A DNA stretch of 55,846 bases from Lachnospiraceae bacterium. Lineage in GTDB: Bacteria; Bacillota; Clostridia; Lachnospirales; Lachnospiraceae. Positions 42,546 to 52,400 of this stretch are shown piece after piece (the stretch's first letter is position 1; each line of letters starts with the position of its first letter). The notes under the pieces are model-generated. The model was not told the DNA's origin. It saw only the letters and a list, made by a program, of their open reading frames with translations, and made no database searches. Made by a program: the position numbers and the translations under genes. The stretch is taken from contig JAFVAL010000067.1 in NCBI GenBank assembly GCA_017480565.1, forward strand, positions 1 to 55,846, in the 5' to 3' direction.

Positions 42546-42575
42546 ATTATAAACAAATTCTAAAGTGCACGTCAA
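42546..42575 (-). promoter_or_regulatory. NCS2 permease promoter
   Basis: On the minus strand, TTGACG (42575-42570) and TATAAT (42551-42546) are spaced by 18 bp, leaving a leader of about 55 nt. Confidence 0.6.
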
Positions 42576-42692
42576 CGAGACAGGTTATAGCAATTGCTTA
42601 TGAAAATGAGCAGGATTTCTAATAAGTATCTGGTAATTTGATGATTGTTTGTTTATAATGAATTTTGAGATTTAAATTGAAGGGAATTGTGT

Positions 42693-43112
42693 ATGATTTC
42701 TTATGAAATAGATGACAAAGCAGATGCTTTGAAAGGATTGTTCGAAGGAACGGTCTGGGATAACTTTTTTTTGGTCGGAGCCAATTTTGTCTCAGATCTT
42801 AAGCTGAACATCGAACCGGTCAAAGAGTTAAAGTGGGGGGAGGTTCGCCCGCTTGTCGCAGAGACGATGAATCGGGAAGCAGATGAATCCAGTTTCCAGA
42901 TTACGCTGCGTCCGGATTGGGACTTAAGTGAGAACGAGATCTTTGCCGGGGTGGACAAAGTGTTTGTGCATCTTCGACTGCAGAATCAAAAACTGTATCT
43001 GATCACGGGCATCTCTTATCAGACATTTGTTGTGGGAAAGACTGCCGAGCGGGAATGGGATCGGATGATCGGTGTGTTCTTAAGGAAGAATCACATTGCA
43101 TTTGAAGCCTAA
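42693..43112 (+). CDS. unrecognised 139-residue protein upstream of pyrH
   Basis: I do not assign a family. The protein is soluble with no signal or membrane helix. It has a mixed alpha/beta composition, for example YEIDDKADALKGLFEGTVWDNF at the start (of which only part is distinctive) and VFVHLRLQNQKLYLITGISYQTF near the end. AAGGGAATTG lies upstream of the ATG, and a TATAAT at 42654-42659 may be its -10. It precedes pyrH by 47 bases on the same strand. Codon use resembles the neighbouring core genes, suggesting a long-resident gene. Confidence 0.68.
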   Translation: MISYEIDDKADALKGLFEGTVWDNFFLVGANFVSDLKLNIEPVKELKWGEVRPLVAETMNREADESSFQITLRPDWDLSENEIFAGVDKVFVHLRLQNQKLYLITGISYQTFVVGKTAEREWDRMIGVFLRKNHIAFEA

Positions 43113-43124
43113 TCGTGGTAGACT
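43096..43124 (+). promoter_or_regulatory. candidate pyrH promoter
   Basis: TTGCAT (43096-43101) and TAGACT (43119-43124) are separated by 17 bp and overlap the end of the preceding gene. Confidence 0.4.
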
Positions 43125-43159
43125 TAATATCGGAATTTTGGAAAGGGGTGTGAGTTCCT

Positions 43160-43864
43160 ATGAGCGAGTTTTCGAGAGTAATGCTGAAGCTTTCCGGAGA
43201 GGCATTAGCAGGTGAGAAGCATACCGGATTTGATGAAGAGACATGTCTAGGTGTCGCGCGTCAGGTGAAAGTGCTTGCAGATTCTGGCGTTGAGATCGGT
43301 ATTGTGATTGGCGGAGGTAATTTCTGGAGAGGCCGTACCAGTGAGACAATTGATCGTACGAAAGCGGATCAGATCGGCATGCTTGCAACCGTGATGAATT
43401 GCATTTACGTTTCCGAGATTTTTAGGGCGGTTGGAATGAAGACAGAGATCTTCACACCGTTTGCAGTCGGGAGTATGACGAAACTTTTCTCGAAAGATGC
43501 GGCGAACGAAGCATTTGCCCAGGGGAAGGTCGTATTCTTTGCAGGCGGTACCGGACATCCTTATTTTTCCACCGATACTGGAGTGGTGCTGCGAGCCATC
43601 GAGATGGAAGCAGATGTGATCTTGCTTGCAAAGGCAATCGATGGTGTCTATGACAGCGATCCGAAGCTCAATCCGAATGCGGTACGCTATGACCAACTTT
43701 CTATTGAAGAGGTTGTGGAGAAGAAGCTTGCAGTGATCGATCTGACAGCTTCGATGATGTGTCTTGAGAATCATCTGCCGCTGCTCGTTTTCTCTTTGAA
43801 TGAAGAGAACAGTATTGTGAATACAGTCACAGGGAAATTCAACGGTACGAGAGTGACCGTTTAA
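43160..43864 (+). CDS. pyrH: UMP kinase
   Basis: PyrH phosphorylates UMP to UDP with ATP. The 234-residue hexameric amino-acid-kinase-fold protein has MLKLSGEALAG at the N terminus, VIGGGNFWRGR, and the acceptor region FFAGGTGHPYFSTDTG. GAAAGGGGTG precedes the ATG at 43160. The order pyrH-frr-uppS-cdsA-dxr-rseP is the conserved Firmicutes cell-envelope and translation block, which confirms the call. Confidence 0.95.
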   Translation: MSEFSRVMLKLSGEALAGEKHTGFDEETCLGVARQVKVLADSGVEIGIVIGGGNFWRGRTSETIDRTKADQIGMLATVMNCIYVSEIFRAVGMKTEIFTPFAVGSMTKLFSKDAANEAFAQGKVVFFAGGTGHPYFSTDTGVVLRAIEMEADVILLAKAIDGVYDSDPKLNPNAVRYDQLSIEEVVEKKLAVIDLTASMMCLENHLPLLVFSLNEENSIVNTVTGKFNGTRVTV

Positions 43865-43898
43865 GATAAGAACGTAAGAATTATTTAGGAGGAGAACG

Positions 43899-44456
43899 AT
43901 GAATACATCAGTAGTTGATAATTGTGAAGAGAGAATGCAAAAGACACTGAATTCTCTGGACAGCGACTATAATACCATCCGTGCAGGAAGAGCCAATCCG
44001 CATGTACTTGATAAGATCAAAGTGGATTATTATGGGATGCCCACACCGCTTCAGTCTGTCGCGAACATTTCTGTTCCGGAAGCAAGAATGATTCAGATTC
44101 AGCCGTATGAGCCGAGCCTCATTAAGGCGATCGAGAAGGCGATTCATACTTCCGAGCTTGGTATTAACCCGAACAATGACGGCAAAATTATCCGTCTGAT
44201 TTTCCCGGAGTTAACCGAGGAGCGCAGAAAAGATCTGGTAAAGGACGTCAAGAAGAAAGGCGAAGGCGCGAAGGTTGCGGTTCGTAATATCCGCCGTGAT
44301 GGTATGGATACCATCAAGAAGCAGAATAAGAATTCTGAGATTTCTGAAGATGAGAGAAAAGAGCTTGAAGAGAAGCTTCAGAAGATCACAGATAAGTATA
44401 TCGTAAAAGTGGATGAAGCAATCGAAGCGAAGTCCAAGGAGATTATGACAGTATAA
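43899..44456 (+). CDS. frr: ribosome recycling factor
   Basis: RRF splits post-termination ribosomes together with EF-G. The 185-residue protein has the expected length and motifs: RAGRANPHVLDKIKVDYYG, PEARMIQIQPYEP and FPELTEERRKDLVK. TAGGAGGAG precedes the ATG at 43899. A terminator-like hairpin follows before uppS. Confidence 0.95.
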   Translation: MNTSVVDNCEERMQKTLNSLDSDYNTIRAGRANPHVLDKIKVDYYGMPTPLQSVANISVPEARMIQIQPYEPSLIKAIEKAIHTSELGINPNNDGKIIRLIFPELTEERRKDLVKDVKKKGEGAKVAVRNIRRDGMDTIKKQNKNSEISEDERKELEEKLQKITDKYIVKVDEAIEAKSKEIMTV

Positions 44457-44490
44457 TCTGTTATTGTAAGGCAAACTGTGAATGGGACGG

Positions 44491-44538
44491 GGCGTATCAG
44501 ATCCGGGTGATCCGAAGAAAGGTACGCCTTTCTCTTTT
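44491..44538 (+). terminator. terminator or attenuator between frr and uppS
   Basis: GGCGTA near 44491 pairs with TACGCC near 44523-44528, with inner pairing of GATCCGGGTGATC, followed by TTTCTCTTTT. It may reduce read-through from pyrH-frr into uppS. Confidence 0.55.
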
Positions 44539-44561
44539 GAAGAGAGGATGGGACGAGTAAC

Positions 44562-45284
44562 GTGAGTGAGCCAAAAATCATACCGGGTGTTCCGAGACAT
44601 GTCGCGATCATTCTTGACGGAAACGGTCGTTGGGCGAAAGCGCATGGCATGCCGCGTTCATACGGACATGTGCAGGGCAGCAAAGCTGTGGAAGATATGT
44701 GTGAGATTGCATGGAATCACGGCATTGAATATCTGACAGTGTACGCATTTTCAACAGAGAACTGGAAGCGGTCGGAGGAAGAAGTCGGCGCGCTGATGAA
44801 TCTGCTGCGCAATTATATGAAGAATAGTATCAAGCGTGCCATGGATAATAACATGCACGTGAAGGTGCTGGGAGATATCAGACGTCTTGCCCCGGATTTG
44901 CAAAAGAGTATTCTGGATCTGGAGGAAGCGACAAAGGAGAATGATGGCCTGAAGTTTCAGATTGCGATCAACTATGGCGGACGCGATGAAATCGTGCGAG
45001 CCGTAGAAGAGATTGCGATGCTTGTCAAGGCTGGAACGGTGGCACCGGAAGAGATCACGGAGGATATGATCAGCGCACATCTGGATACAGCGGGTATGCC
45101 TGACCCGGATCTGCTCATTCGTACGAGTGGTGAGATGCGTACATCCAATTTCCTCCCTTGGCAGCTTGCTTACACAGAGTTTTATGTGACAGATACGTAT
45201 TGGCCGGATTTTGGGGAGAAGGAGCTTGAAAAAGCGATCGAATATTACAGTAAGAGAGACCGTCGGTTTGGCGGTGTGAAGTAG
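44562..45284 (+). CDS. uppS: isoprenyl transferase (undecaprenyl pyrophosphate synthase)
   Basis: UppS makes the C55 lipid carrier for peptidoglycan synthesis. The 240-residue cis-prenyltransferase has HVAIILDGNGRWAKAHG with the catalytic Asp, YAFSTENWKRS and the C-terminal RTSGEMRTSNFLPWQ. The start is GTG at 44562, with a GAGAGGATGGGACGAG leader. It is followed by cdsA within 16 bases. Confidence 0.94.
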   Translation: MSEPKIIPGVPRHVAIILDGNGRWAKAHGMPRSYGHVQGSKAVEDMCEIAWNHGIEYLTVYAFSTENWKRSEEEVGALMNLLRNYMKNSIKRAMDNNMHVKVLGDIRRLAPDLQKSILDLEEATKENDGLKFQIAINYGGRDEIVRAVEEIAMLVKAGTVAPEEITEDMISAHLDTAGMPDPDLLIRTSGEMRTSNFLPWQLAYTEFYVTDTYWPDFGEKELEKAIEYYSKRDRRFGGVK

Positions 45285-45300
45285 CGGGGGAATGTGATTT

Positions 45301-46125
45301 ATGAAGTCATTTTGGATTCGTCTCAGAAGCAGTATCATCATTATGGCGGTGGCAATCACCTCCCTTGTCCTTGGCGGTTATGTGCTCTGGGGTGTTCTGG
45401 GGATCATTTCTTTGATCGGACTCTTTGAGCTCTACCGTGTTGTTTCCATGCAGCGCAGTGTACAAGGATGGATCGGATATGTGGCAGCGGTGGCCTACTA
45501 TATCTTGATTTTGCTTCAGCTTTTGGATATCAAAGTTTTCTTTGCATTCCTGATCGGCTTTTTCCTGATTCTTTTGATCAGTTATGTCCTTTGTTTTCCG
45601 AAGGTGCATTTTAACAAGATTACTGCGGTTTTCTTTGGCGTGTTCTATATCGCTGTGATGCTTTCGTTCATCTATCAGATTCGCATCTTACCGTCCGGAG
45701 CTTATCTGGTCTGGCTGATTTTTATCGGCTCCTGGGGCTCGGATACCTGTGCCTACTGTGTGGGAATGCTTCTTGGTAAGCATAAACTGAAGGGTGGACT
45801 GCATGAGCTAAGCCCTAATAAGTCGATTGAAGGCTGCATAGGAGGCGTCATCGGCGCGGCACTGATCGGCGTGATTTATGGTGCGATCTTTACCGAACAT
45901 TTGCAGCTTGTACTGCATCCGGTGCTTGGATGTGCATTGCTTGGTGGATGTTCTGCGGTGTTGTCGCAGTTTGGTGACTTGGCAGCGTCGGCGATCAAGA
46001 GAGATCACCAGATCAAGGATTATGGAAAGCTGATTCCAGGTCACGGCGGGATCGTGGATCGTTTCGATTCGATCATTTTCACAGCGCCGATTGTCTATCT
46101 GCTTGTCACTTTTTTGGTGAAATGA
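45301..46125 (+). CDS. cdsA: phosphatidate cytidylyltransferase
   Basis: CdsA makes CDP-diacylglycerol in the membrane. The 274-residue protein has about eight helices and the C-terminal signature SAIKRDHQIKDYGKLIPGHG followed by GIVDRFDSI, which closely fits the CDS consensus. GGGGGAATG precedes the ATG at 45301. It is placed between uppS and dxr as in many Firmicutes. Confidence 0.94.
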   Translation: MKSFWIRLRSSIIIMAVAITSLVLGGYVLWGVLGIISLIGLFELYRVVSMQRSVQGWIGYVAAVAYYILILLQLLDIKVFFAFLIGFFLILLISYVLCFPKVHFNKITAVFFGVFYIAVMLSFIYQIRILPSGAYLVWLIFIGSWGSDTCAYCVGMLLGKHKLKGGLHELSPNKSIEGCIGGVIGAALIGVIYGAIFTEHLQLVLHPVLGCALLGGCSAVLSQFGDLAASAIKRDHQIKDYGKLIPGHGGIVDRFDSIIFTAPIVYLLVTFLVK

Positions 46126-46161
46126 GTTCGTCACCAAGAATCATAGGAAAAGGAAACATCT

Positions 46162-47310
46162 ATGAAAAACATTTCAATTTTGGGGTCTACCGGTTCGATC
46201 GGGACGCAGACCTTGCAGGTTGTCAGGGATAATGATGACCTGAGGGTGACTGCGCTTGCTGCTGGCTCGAATATAGAGAAATTACAAGAACAGATCGAGG
46301 AGTTTCATCCTTCTCTGGTCTGTGTTTACGATGAGAAAAAGGCAAATGAGTTAAAGCTTAAGGTGGCGCATCTGCCGGTGAAAGTGGTAGCCGGAATGGA
46401 TGGCCTAATTGCATGCGCAACGCAGCAGGAGGCAGAGATTGTCCTTGGTGCGATTGTCGGCATGATCGGGATTGTGCCGACGATTGAGGCAATCAAGGCC
46501 GGAAAAGACATTGCACTTGCCAATAAGGAGACCCTCGTTTGCGCCGGACATATCATTATGCCGCTTGCAAAGGAATACGGTGTGCAGATTCTTCCTGTGG
46601 ATTCCGAGCATTCTGCGATCTTCCAGGCGCTTCACGGAGAGTCAAAGCGTGAGATTCGAAAGATTCTTTTAACGGCTTCCGGCGGACCGTTCCGTGGAAA
46701 AACCAGAGAAGAACTTGCGAATGTCCAGGTGGAAGATGCTCTGAAGCACCCGAACTGGGCGATGGGGCGCAAGATTACGATTGATTCTTCGACAATGGTC
46801 AACAAAGGTTTGGAAGTCATGGAAGCGAAATGGCTTTTTGACGCGACATTTGACCAGATTCAAGTTGTGATTCAGCCGCAGAGCATCATCCATTCGATGG
46901 TGGAGTTTTTGGACGGAGCCGTTTTAGCACAGCTTGGCGTGCCGGATATGCGTCTACCGATTCAGTACGCGATATATTATCCGGAGCGGAGGAATCTGCC
47001 GGGTGACCGTCTGGATTTCTGGAAGTTAAGCGGGATTACATTTGAACAGCCTGACATGGTGAATTTCCCTGGACTCGCGCTTGCCTATGAGGCGGGAAGG
47101 TGCGGAGGAACCATGCCCACTGTGTTCAACGCGGCAAATGAGGTCGCTGTGGCGCGGTTTTTAAACCGTGAGATCGGATATCTGGACATCACAGAATGCA
47201 TTAAAGAAGCCATGAAGGCTCACAAGAATGTTGCAGATCCCACGGTGGCACAGATTCTTGAGGCAGAGAAAGAAGCAGAAGAAATAGCGAGAGGGTTTCG
47301 GGCAGTATGA
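46162..47310 (+). CDS. dxr: 1-deoxy-D-xylulose 5-phosphate reductoisomerase
   Basis: Dxr (IspC) converts DXP to MEP, the committed step of the non-mevalonate isoprenoid pathway. The 382-residue protein has the NADPH motif ILGSTGSIGTQTL, LANKETLVCAG, the metal and substrate motifs PVDSEHSAIFQ and LTASGGPFRGK, and KITIDSSTMVNKGLE. It overlaps rseP by 4 bases. ispG two genes later belongs to the same pathway, feeding UppS. Confidence 0.95.
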   Translation: MKNISILGSTGSIGTQTLQVVRDNDDLRVTALAAGSNIEKLQEQIEEFHPSLVCVYDEKKANELKLKVAHLPVKVVAGMDGLIACATQQEAEIVLGAIVGMIGIVPTIEAIKAGKDIALANKETLVCAGHIIMPLAKEYGVQILPVDSEHSAIFQALHGESKREIRKILLTASGGPFRGKTREELANVQVEDALKHPNWAMGRKITIDSSTMVNKGLEVMEAKWLFDATFDQIQVVIQPQSIIHSMVEFLDGAVLAQLGVPDMRLPIQYAIYYPERRNLPGDRLDFWKLSGITFEQPDMVNFPGLALAYEAGRCGGTMPTVFNAANEVAVARFLNREIGYLDITECIKEAMKAHKNVADPTVAQILEAEKEAEEIARGFRAV

Positions 47311-48350
47311 ATATTGTAATAGCGATATTGGTCTTTGGTCTGCTCATTTTCATTCATGAGTTCGGACATTTTCTGGCCGCACGTGCAGGAAAGATCAAGG
47401 TAAACGAATTTGCAATCGGTATGGGGCCGAAGATTGCCTCGGTGAAGTCAAAGCGAGAGACGGAGTTTTCCTTGCGTGCATTGCCGATCGGCGGTTTTTG
47501 CTCGATGCTGGGGGAAGATGAAGCGCTTGATGATCCGGATGCATTTAACAGCAAGAATGTTTGGACACGCATCATGGTCGTGGTTGCGGGACCGTTTTTT
47601 AATTTTCTTCTGGCCTTTGTGCTTGCCCTGATCTTGATTGGCGCCGTGGGATATGACCCTGCGGTGGTCAATCATGTGGAGGCTGGCATGCCGATGGCGG
47701 AAGCCGGCATCCTCGATGGAGATATCATCACAGAGTTTCGTGGCCATACGGTTACATTTTCCAGAGAATTAAACTCCGACCTGATGGTAGAGCCACTTTC
47801 GAATCAACCGGTGGAGATCGTGATCGACCGTGACGGAGAGAAGCTTTCTTTCACGGTAACACCGACACTCGATCAAGGCGTGTACCGACTTGGGTTTTCC
47901 TATTATGTAAATGAAAGATATAAGACTTCATTTTCAAAAACGATCCTTTATTCGTTCAAAGAAGTGGGATTTCAGATTGAGAATGTTGTACGAAGCATCG
48001 GCATGATGATTCGCGGACAGGTCAGAGCCAGCGATATCTCCGGTCCGGTTGGCATTGTCAACATTATCGGTGAGACCGTTGAGGAGACGAAATCCGAGGG
48101 TGTCGGGATTGTTTTATTAAACATTATTAACATCGCGATTTTGCTGAGCGCAAACCTTGGCGTGATGAATCTTTTGCCAATCCCGGCACTGGATGGCGGC
48201 AGACTGCTGTTTTTAATCATTGAGGTGTTGCGTGGAAAGCCCATCGATCAGGAAAAAGAAGGCTGGGTGCATACGATCGGTATGATCCTTTTGCTGGCGT
48301 TAATGGCTGTGATTTTCTTTAACGATATTTTGAGGCTGATTCGTGGATGA
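47307..48350 (+). CDS. rseP: RIP metalloprotease RseP-like (site-2 protease)
   Basis: This intramembrane zinc protease cleaves anti-sigma factors or signal-peptide remnants. The 347-residue protein has the HExxH motif in FIHEFGHFLAAR (His17, Glu18, His21), a PDZ domain at about residues 115-195 (MPMAEAGILDGDIITE), and the third-ligand motif NLLPIPALDGGRLLF. Three to four membrane helices are expected. The start overlaps the dxr stop (ATGA). Substrates are unknown. Confidence 0.92.
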   Translation: MNIVIAILVFGLLIFIHEFGHFLAARAGKIKVNEFAIGMGPKIASVKSKRETEFSLRALPIGGFCSMLGEDEALDDPDAFNSKNVWTRIMVVVAGPFFNFLLAFVLALILIGAVGYDPAVVNHVEAGMPMAEAGILDGDIITEFRGHTVTFSRELNSDLMVEPLSNQPVEIVIDRDGEKLSFTVTPTLDQGVYRLGFSYYVNERYKTSFSKTILYSFKEVGFQIENVVRSIGMMIRGQVRASDISGPVGIVNIIGETVEETKSEGVGIVLLNIINIAILLSANLGVMNLLPIPALDGGRLLFLIIEVLRGKPIDQEKEGWVHTIGMILLLALMAVIFFNDILRLIRG

Positions 48351-48378
48351 TCGATACGCAAATGAGAGGAAGAGACGA

Positions 48379-49437
48379 ATGTTATTGCGTGAAAATACAA
48401 AAGAAATTCGGATAGGAGATGTGATCATCGGTGGCTCCCATCCGATCGCGATCCAGTCGATGACCAATACAAAGACAGAAGATGTCGAAGCAACGGTTGC
48501 GCAGATTTTAAGACTGGAAGAGGCAGGGTGTGAGATCATTCGCTGCACGGTCCCAAACCATGAAGCTGCAATCGCGCTTGGAAAGATCAAAAAACAGATC
48601 CATATTCCGCTGGTTGCGGATATTCATTTTGATTATCGGATGGCAATTGAGGCGATCGAGAACGGTGCGGACAAGATTCGCATCAATCCCGGCAATATCG
48701 GGGACATCGAGAAGGTGAAAGCGGTCGTAGATAAGGCGAAGGAATATGAGGTTCCGATCCGCGTCGGTGTCAATTCCGGGTCGCTGGAAAAAGAAAAAAT
48801 CGAAAAGTACGGTGGCGTGACGCCGGAAGGAATCGTTGAGAGTGCACTGGAAAAAGTGCGTCAGATCGAGGATCTTGGCTATGACCAGATGGTGATCAGT
48901 ATCAAGGCGTCCGACGTAATGTTTTGTGTCAAAGCGCATGAACTGATTGCACCCCAGACCAGGTATCCGCTACATGTGGGCATTACAGAATCCGGCACCG
49001 TGTATTCCGGCAACATTAAGACTGCGGTTGGCCTTGGCATGATCCTTGGCCAGGGCATCGGCAACACCATCCGTGTGTCCTTAACCGGGGATCCGGTAGA
49101 AGAGATTCATTCCGCAAAACTAATCTTAAGGACATTAGGCCTTCGCAAGGGTGGTGTCGAGATCGTTTCTTGCCCGACCTGCGGCAGAACGCAGATTGAC
49201 CTCATCTCCTTGGCAAATGCAGTCGAGAAGATGACTTCTGAGATGGATTTAAATCTGAAAGTGGCTGTGATGGGCTGCGTGGTCAATGGCCCGGGAGAAG
49301 CAAGAGAAGCGGATATCGGTGTCGCGGGCGGCAAAGGTGTCGGTCTCCTCTTTAAGAAAGGCGAGATTATTCGGAAAGTTCCGGAGGATCAGATTTTAGG
49401 TGCACTTCGCGAGGAGTTACTTGCCTGGAAAGCCTGA
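48379..49437 (+). CDS. ispG: 4-hydroxy-3-methylbut-2-enyl diphosphate synthase
   Basis: IspG (GcpE) is a [4Fe-4S] enzyme of the MEP pathway. From the ATG at 48379 (GAGAGGAAGAG upstream) the product is 352 residues. It has the TIM-barrel start HPIAIQSMTNTKTEDVEA and cluster cysteines Cys265 and Cys268 in CPTCGRTQ and Cys300 in GCVVNGPGEA. An in-frame GTG at 48343 overlaps the rseP end and is less likely. It sits with dxr in one operon. Confidence 0.94.
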   Translation: MLLRENTKEIRIGDVIIGGSHPIAIQSMTNTKTEDVEATVAQILRLEEAGCEIIRCTVPNHEAAIALGKIKKQIHIPLVADIHFDYRMAIEAIENGADKIRINPGNIGDIEKVKAVVDKAKEYEVPIRVGVNSGSLEKEKIEKYGGVTPEGIVESALEKVRQIEDLGYDQMVISIKASDVMFCVKAHELIAPQTRYPLHVGITESGTVYSGNIKTAVGLGMILGQGIGNTIRVSLTGDPVEEIHSAKLILRTLGLRKGGVEIVSCPTCGRTQIDLISLANAVEKMTSEMDLNLKVAVMGCVVNGPGEAREADIGVAGGKGVGLLFKKGEIIRKVPEDQILGALREELLAWKA

Positions 49438-49480
49438 AGACGTGTGAATTGGGGATAGATTTGATGGGGGATGAGAATCA

Positions 49481-52400
49481 TTGAAGATACTGGATGTATT
49501 TAACGATCTGGAGATTCCGGAAGCCTACCGGGAAGATCTTGAGATTCCTGAAATAACCCGTGTAACTTTGTCTTCTGATAAGCAAGTTTTTACCGTCTAT
49601 GTGACGTGTAGAGAGTTGCTTTCTTTTGGTGCTAAGAATTATCTGGAACATGCTCTTAGAGATCGCGTATTTCCGGATCGGCCCGGAAGGGTGAGGATCT
49701 GGGAGACTTATGACTTTGAAGAGACAAAAGATACCGGGTCTTTGTTTGAACTGTATTTTGATCATTTTTTAGAAGAATATAAAGAGACCAGCCATGTCAA
49801 TTATGCGCTTTTGGGGAGCGCAAAGGTGTCGGTAGAAGATGAAGTTGTTCTGACATTTGAGGATAGTTTTCTGACCAGACAATTTGCCAGAGACTTTGAA
49901 AAATATTGTAAAGAGACGTTCCGGGAGCATTTTGATGTGTCCATGCCGCTTCGCTGCGAGTTTGTGAAAAAGAAGGCCAGGACGCATGTGGAGCTTACCG
50001 AGGAAGAGGATCTGGAGTATCAGAAGATTCGTGCGGCGAAGGAAGCCTACGATGCGAAGGGGCCGACAAAGAAGCGAGAGCTTAAAAATGCTGGATTTCG
50101 CAATCAAAAGAACAAAAAGGATCCAGATGTGTTTTTTGGCCGCAATGTCGAGGGAGAGATCATCAAGATCTCTGAGATTGAAGACGCACTTGGCGAGGTG
50201 GTGATCCGCGGACAGATTGTCGCGGAAGAAGAGAGAGATACCAAAAGCGGCAGAAAGCTTGTGATTTTCTCGGTGACGGATTTTACCGACTCCATTTCGT
50301 GCAAATTGTTTTTAAAGCCGGAGAATGCGGAGGAAGTGACGAGCCATTTAACCCCCGGAAAGTGGCTGATCATCAAAGGTGTTGCAGCAATGGATACCTA
50401 TGAAAAGGAGATCGCCATTTCTTCCGTGGTTGGCATGAAGGAGACCGAGTTCGCACAGAAGAAGCGCAAAGATGACGCGCCGGTCAAGCGTGTCGAACTG
50501 CACGCACATACCTGCATGAGCGATATGGATGCGATGACGCAGGAGAAGGATCTGATTGGGCGTGCCATTGAGTGGGGACACCCCGCGCTTGCGATCACGG
50601 ATCACGGTGTGGTGCAGGGCTTTACGAATGCATTTCATGCGCTCCAGAAGTGGAAAAAGGAGGATTCCTTTAAGATCATCTACGGCTGTGAGATCTATCT
50701 GGTGGATGACACTGCCCGGATGGTCTGGAATGAGAAGGGACAATCCATCAAGGAGACGCCTTACGTGGTCTTTGACCTGGAGACGACTGGTTTTAATGCG
50801 ACGGAAGATAAGATCATCGAGATAGGTGCGGTCAAGGTGGTCGGCGGCGAGATCGTCGATCGTTTTAGCGAGTTTGTGAACCCGCAGATGCCGATTCCGG
50901 CGCGGATTACGGAGTTGACCAGTATCACGGATGAGATGGTTTCCGGTGCGGAGACGATCGAGACGCTCTTGCCAAAGTTTCTTGCCTTTATCGGCGATGC
51001 AGCCGTGGTTGCACACAATGCGAGATTTGACACTGGGTTCATCCGAGCTAAGGCAAAAGAGCAGGGACTTAACGCGGATTTTACAGTCTGTGATACGCTT
51101 GGCATGGCAAGATACTTGATGCCGCAGCTTGGCCGTTATAATCTGGGTCGCCTTTGCCGCGAGTTTGGTGTGGATCCGGGACATTCTCACCGGGCTGTCG
51201 ATGATGCCGAAGCGACGGTTGGCGTGTTTCTTAGACTTCTATCGATGTGGGAAGAACGGGGCATTAAGATGCTCTCAGAGCTTCAGCAGATCGAGACTTT
51301 GCCTGCGGAAGCTGTCAAGCAGATGCATCCGACGCACTGTATTGTGCTTGCGAAAAATGATTTGGGGCGGATGCATTTATATAAACTGGTTTCGCTATCG
51401 CATATCGAGTATTTTCACCGAAGTCCCTTGGTGCCGAAGAGCATTCTGGAGGCAAACCGCGAGGGCTTGATCATCGGTTCTGCGTGTGAGGCCGGAGAGT
51501 TGTTCCAAGCGGTTTTGGAAGGCCGCAGCGAAGATGAGATTCAGAGCATCGTTGATTTTTACGATTATCTGGAGATTCAGCCGATCGGAAACAATGCCTT
51601 TTTGATCGACGATGAGAAGCGGGAGAACATCAATACTGAGGAAGATTTGCGAGACTTAAACCGCGAGATCGTCCGCCTGGGAGAGATCTATCATAAGCCG
51701 GTTTGTGCGACCTGCGATGTTCATTTCTTAGACCCGGAAGATGAAGTGTTCCGTAGAATCATTCAGGCAGGCAAAGGGTATAAGGATTGCGACAGGCAGC
51801 CGCCTCTTTATCTTCGCACAACGGAAGAGATGCTGGAAGAGTTCTCTTATCTGGGCGATGAAAAGGCCTATGAAGTGGTGGTCTTAAACACAAATGAGAT
51901 CAACAATAGGATTGAGAGAATTGATCCGGTCAGGCCTGATAAGTGTCCTCCAGTCATCGAAGATTCCGACAAAACGCTGACCGACATTTGCTACGAAAAG
52001 GCACATTCAATGTATGGTGATCCGCTGCCGGAGATTGTCGAGGCGAGACTTAAGCGCGAGCTCAATTCGATCATTTCCAATGGATTTGCCGTGATGTATA
52101 TTATCGCGCAGAAGCTGGTGTGGAAGTCGAACGAAGACGGCTATCTGGTCGGTTCGCGTGGTTCGGTCGGTTCTTCGTTTGTCGCGACGATGTCCGGCAT
52201 CACAGAGGTCAATCCGCTGCCGGCGCATTACTACTGTAAGAAATGTCATTTCTCGGATTTTGATTCGCCGGAAGTGAAAAAGTACGCGGGTAGTTCCGGG
52301 TTTGATATGCCGGACCGTATCTGTCCAGTCTGTGGGGAACCGCTGACAAAGGACGGCCATGACATTCCGTTTGAGACGTTCTTAGGGTTTTACGGCGATA

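Noticed and set aside
42483..42690. Purine riboswitch upstream of the NCS2 permease
   Set aside because: The leader is only about 55 nt and lacks the three-way junction core of purine riboswitches.
50348..51190. 280-codon open frame antisense to polC
   Set aside because: It is covered by conserved polC exonuclease and PHP coding sequence and has no independent support.
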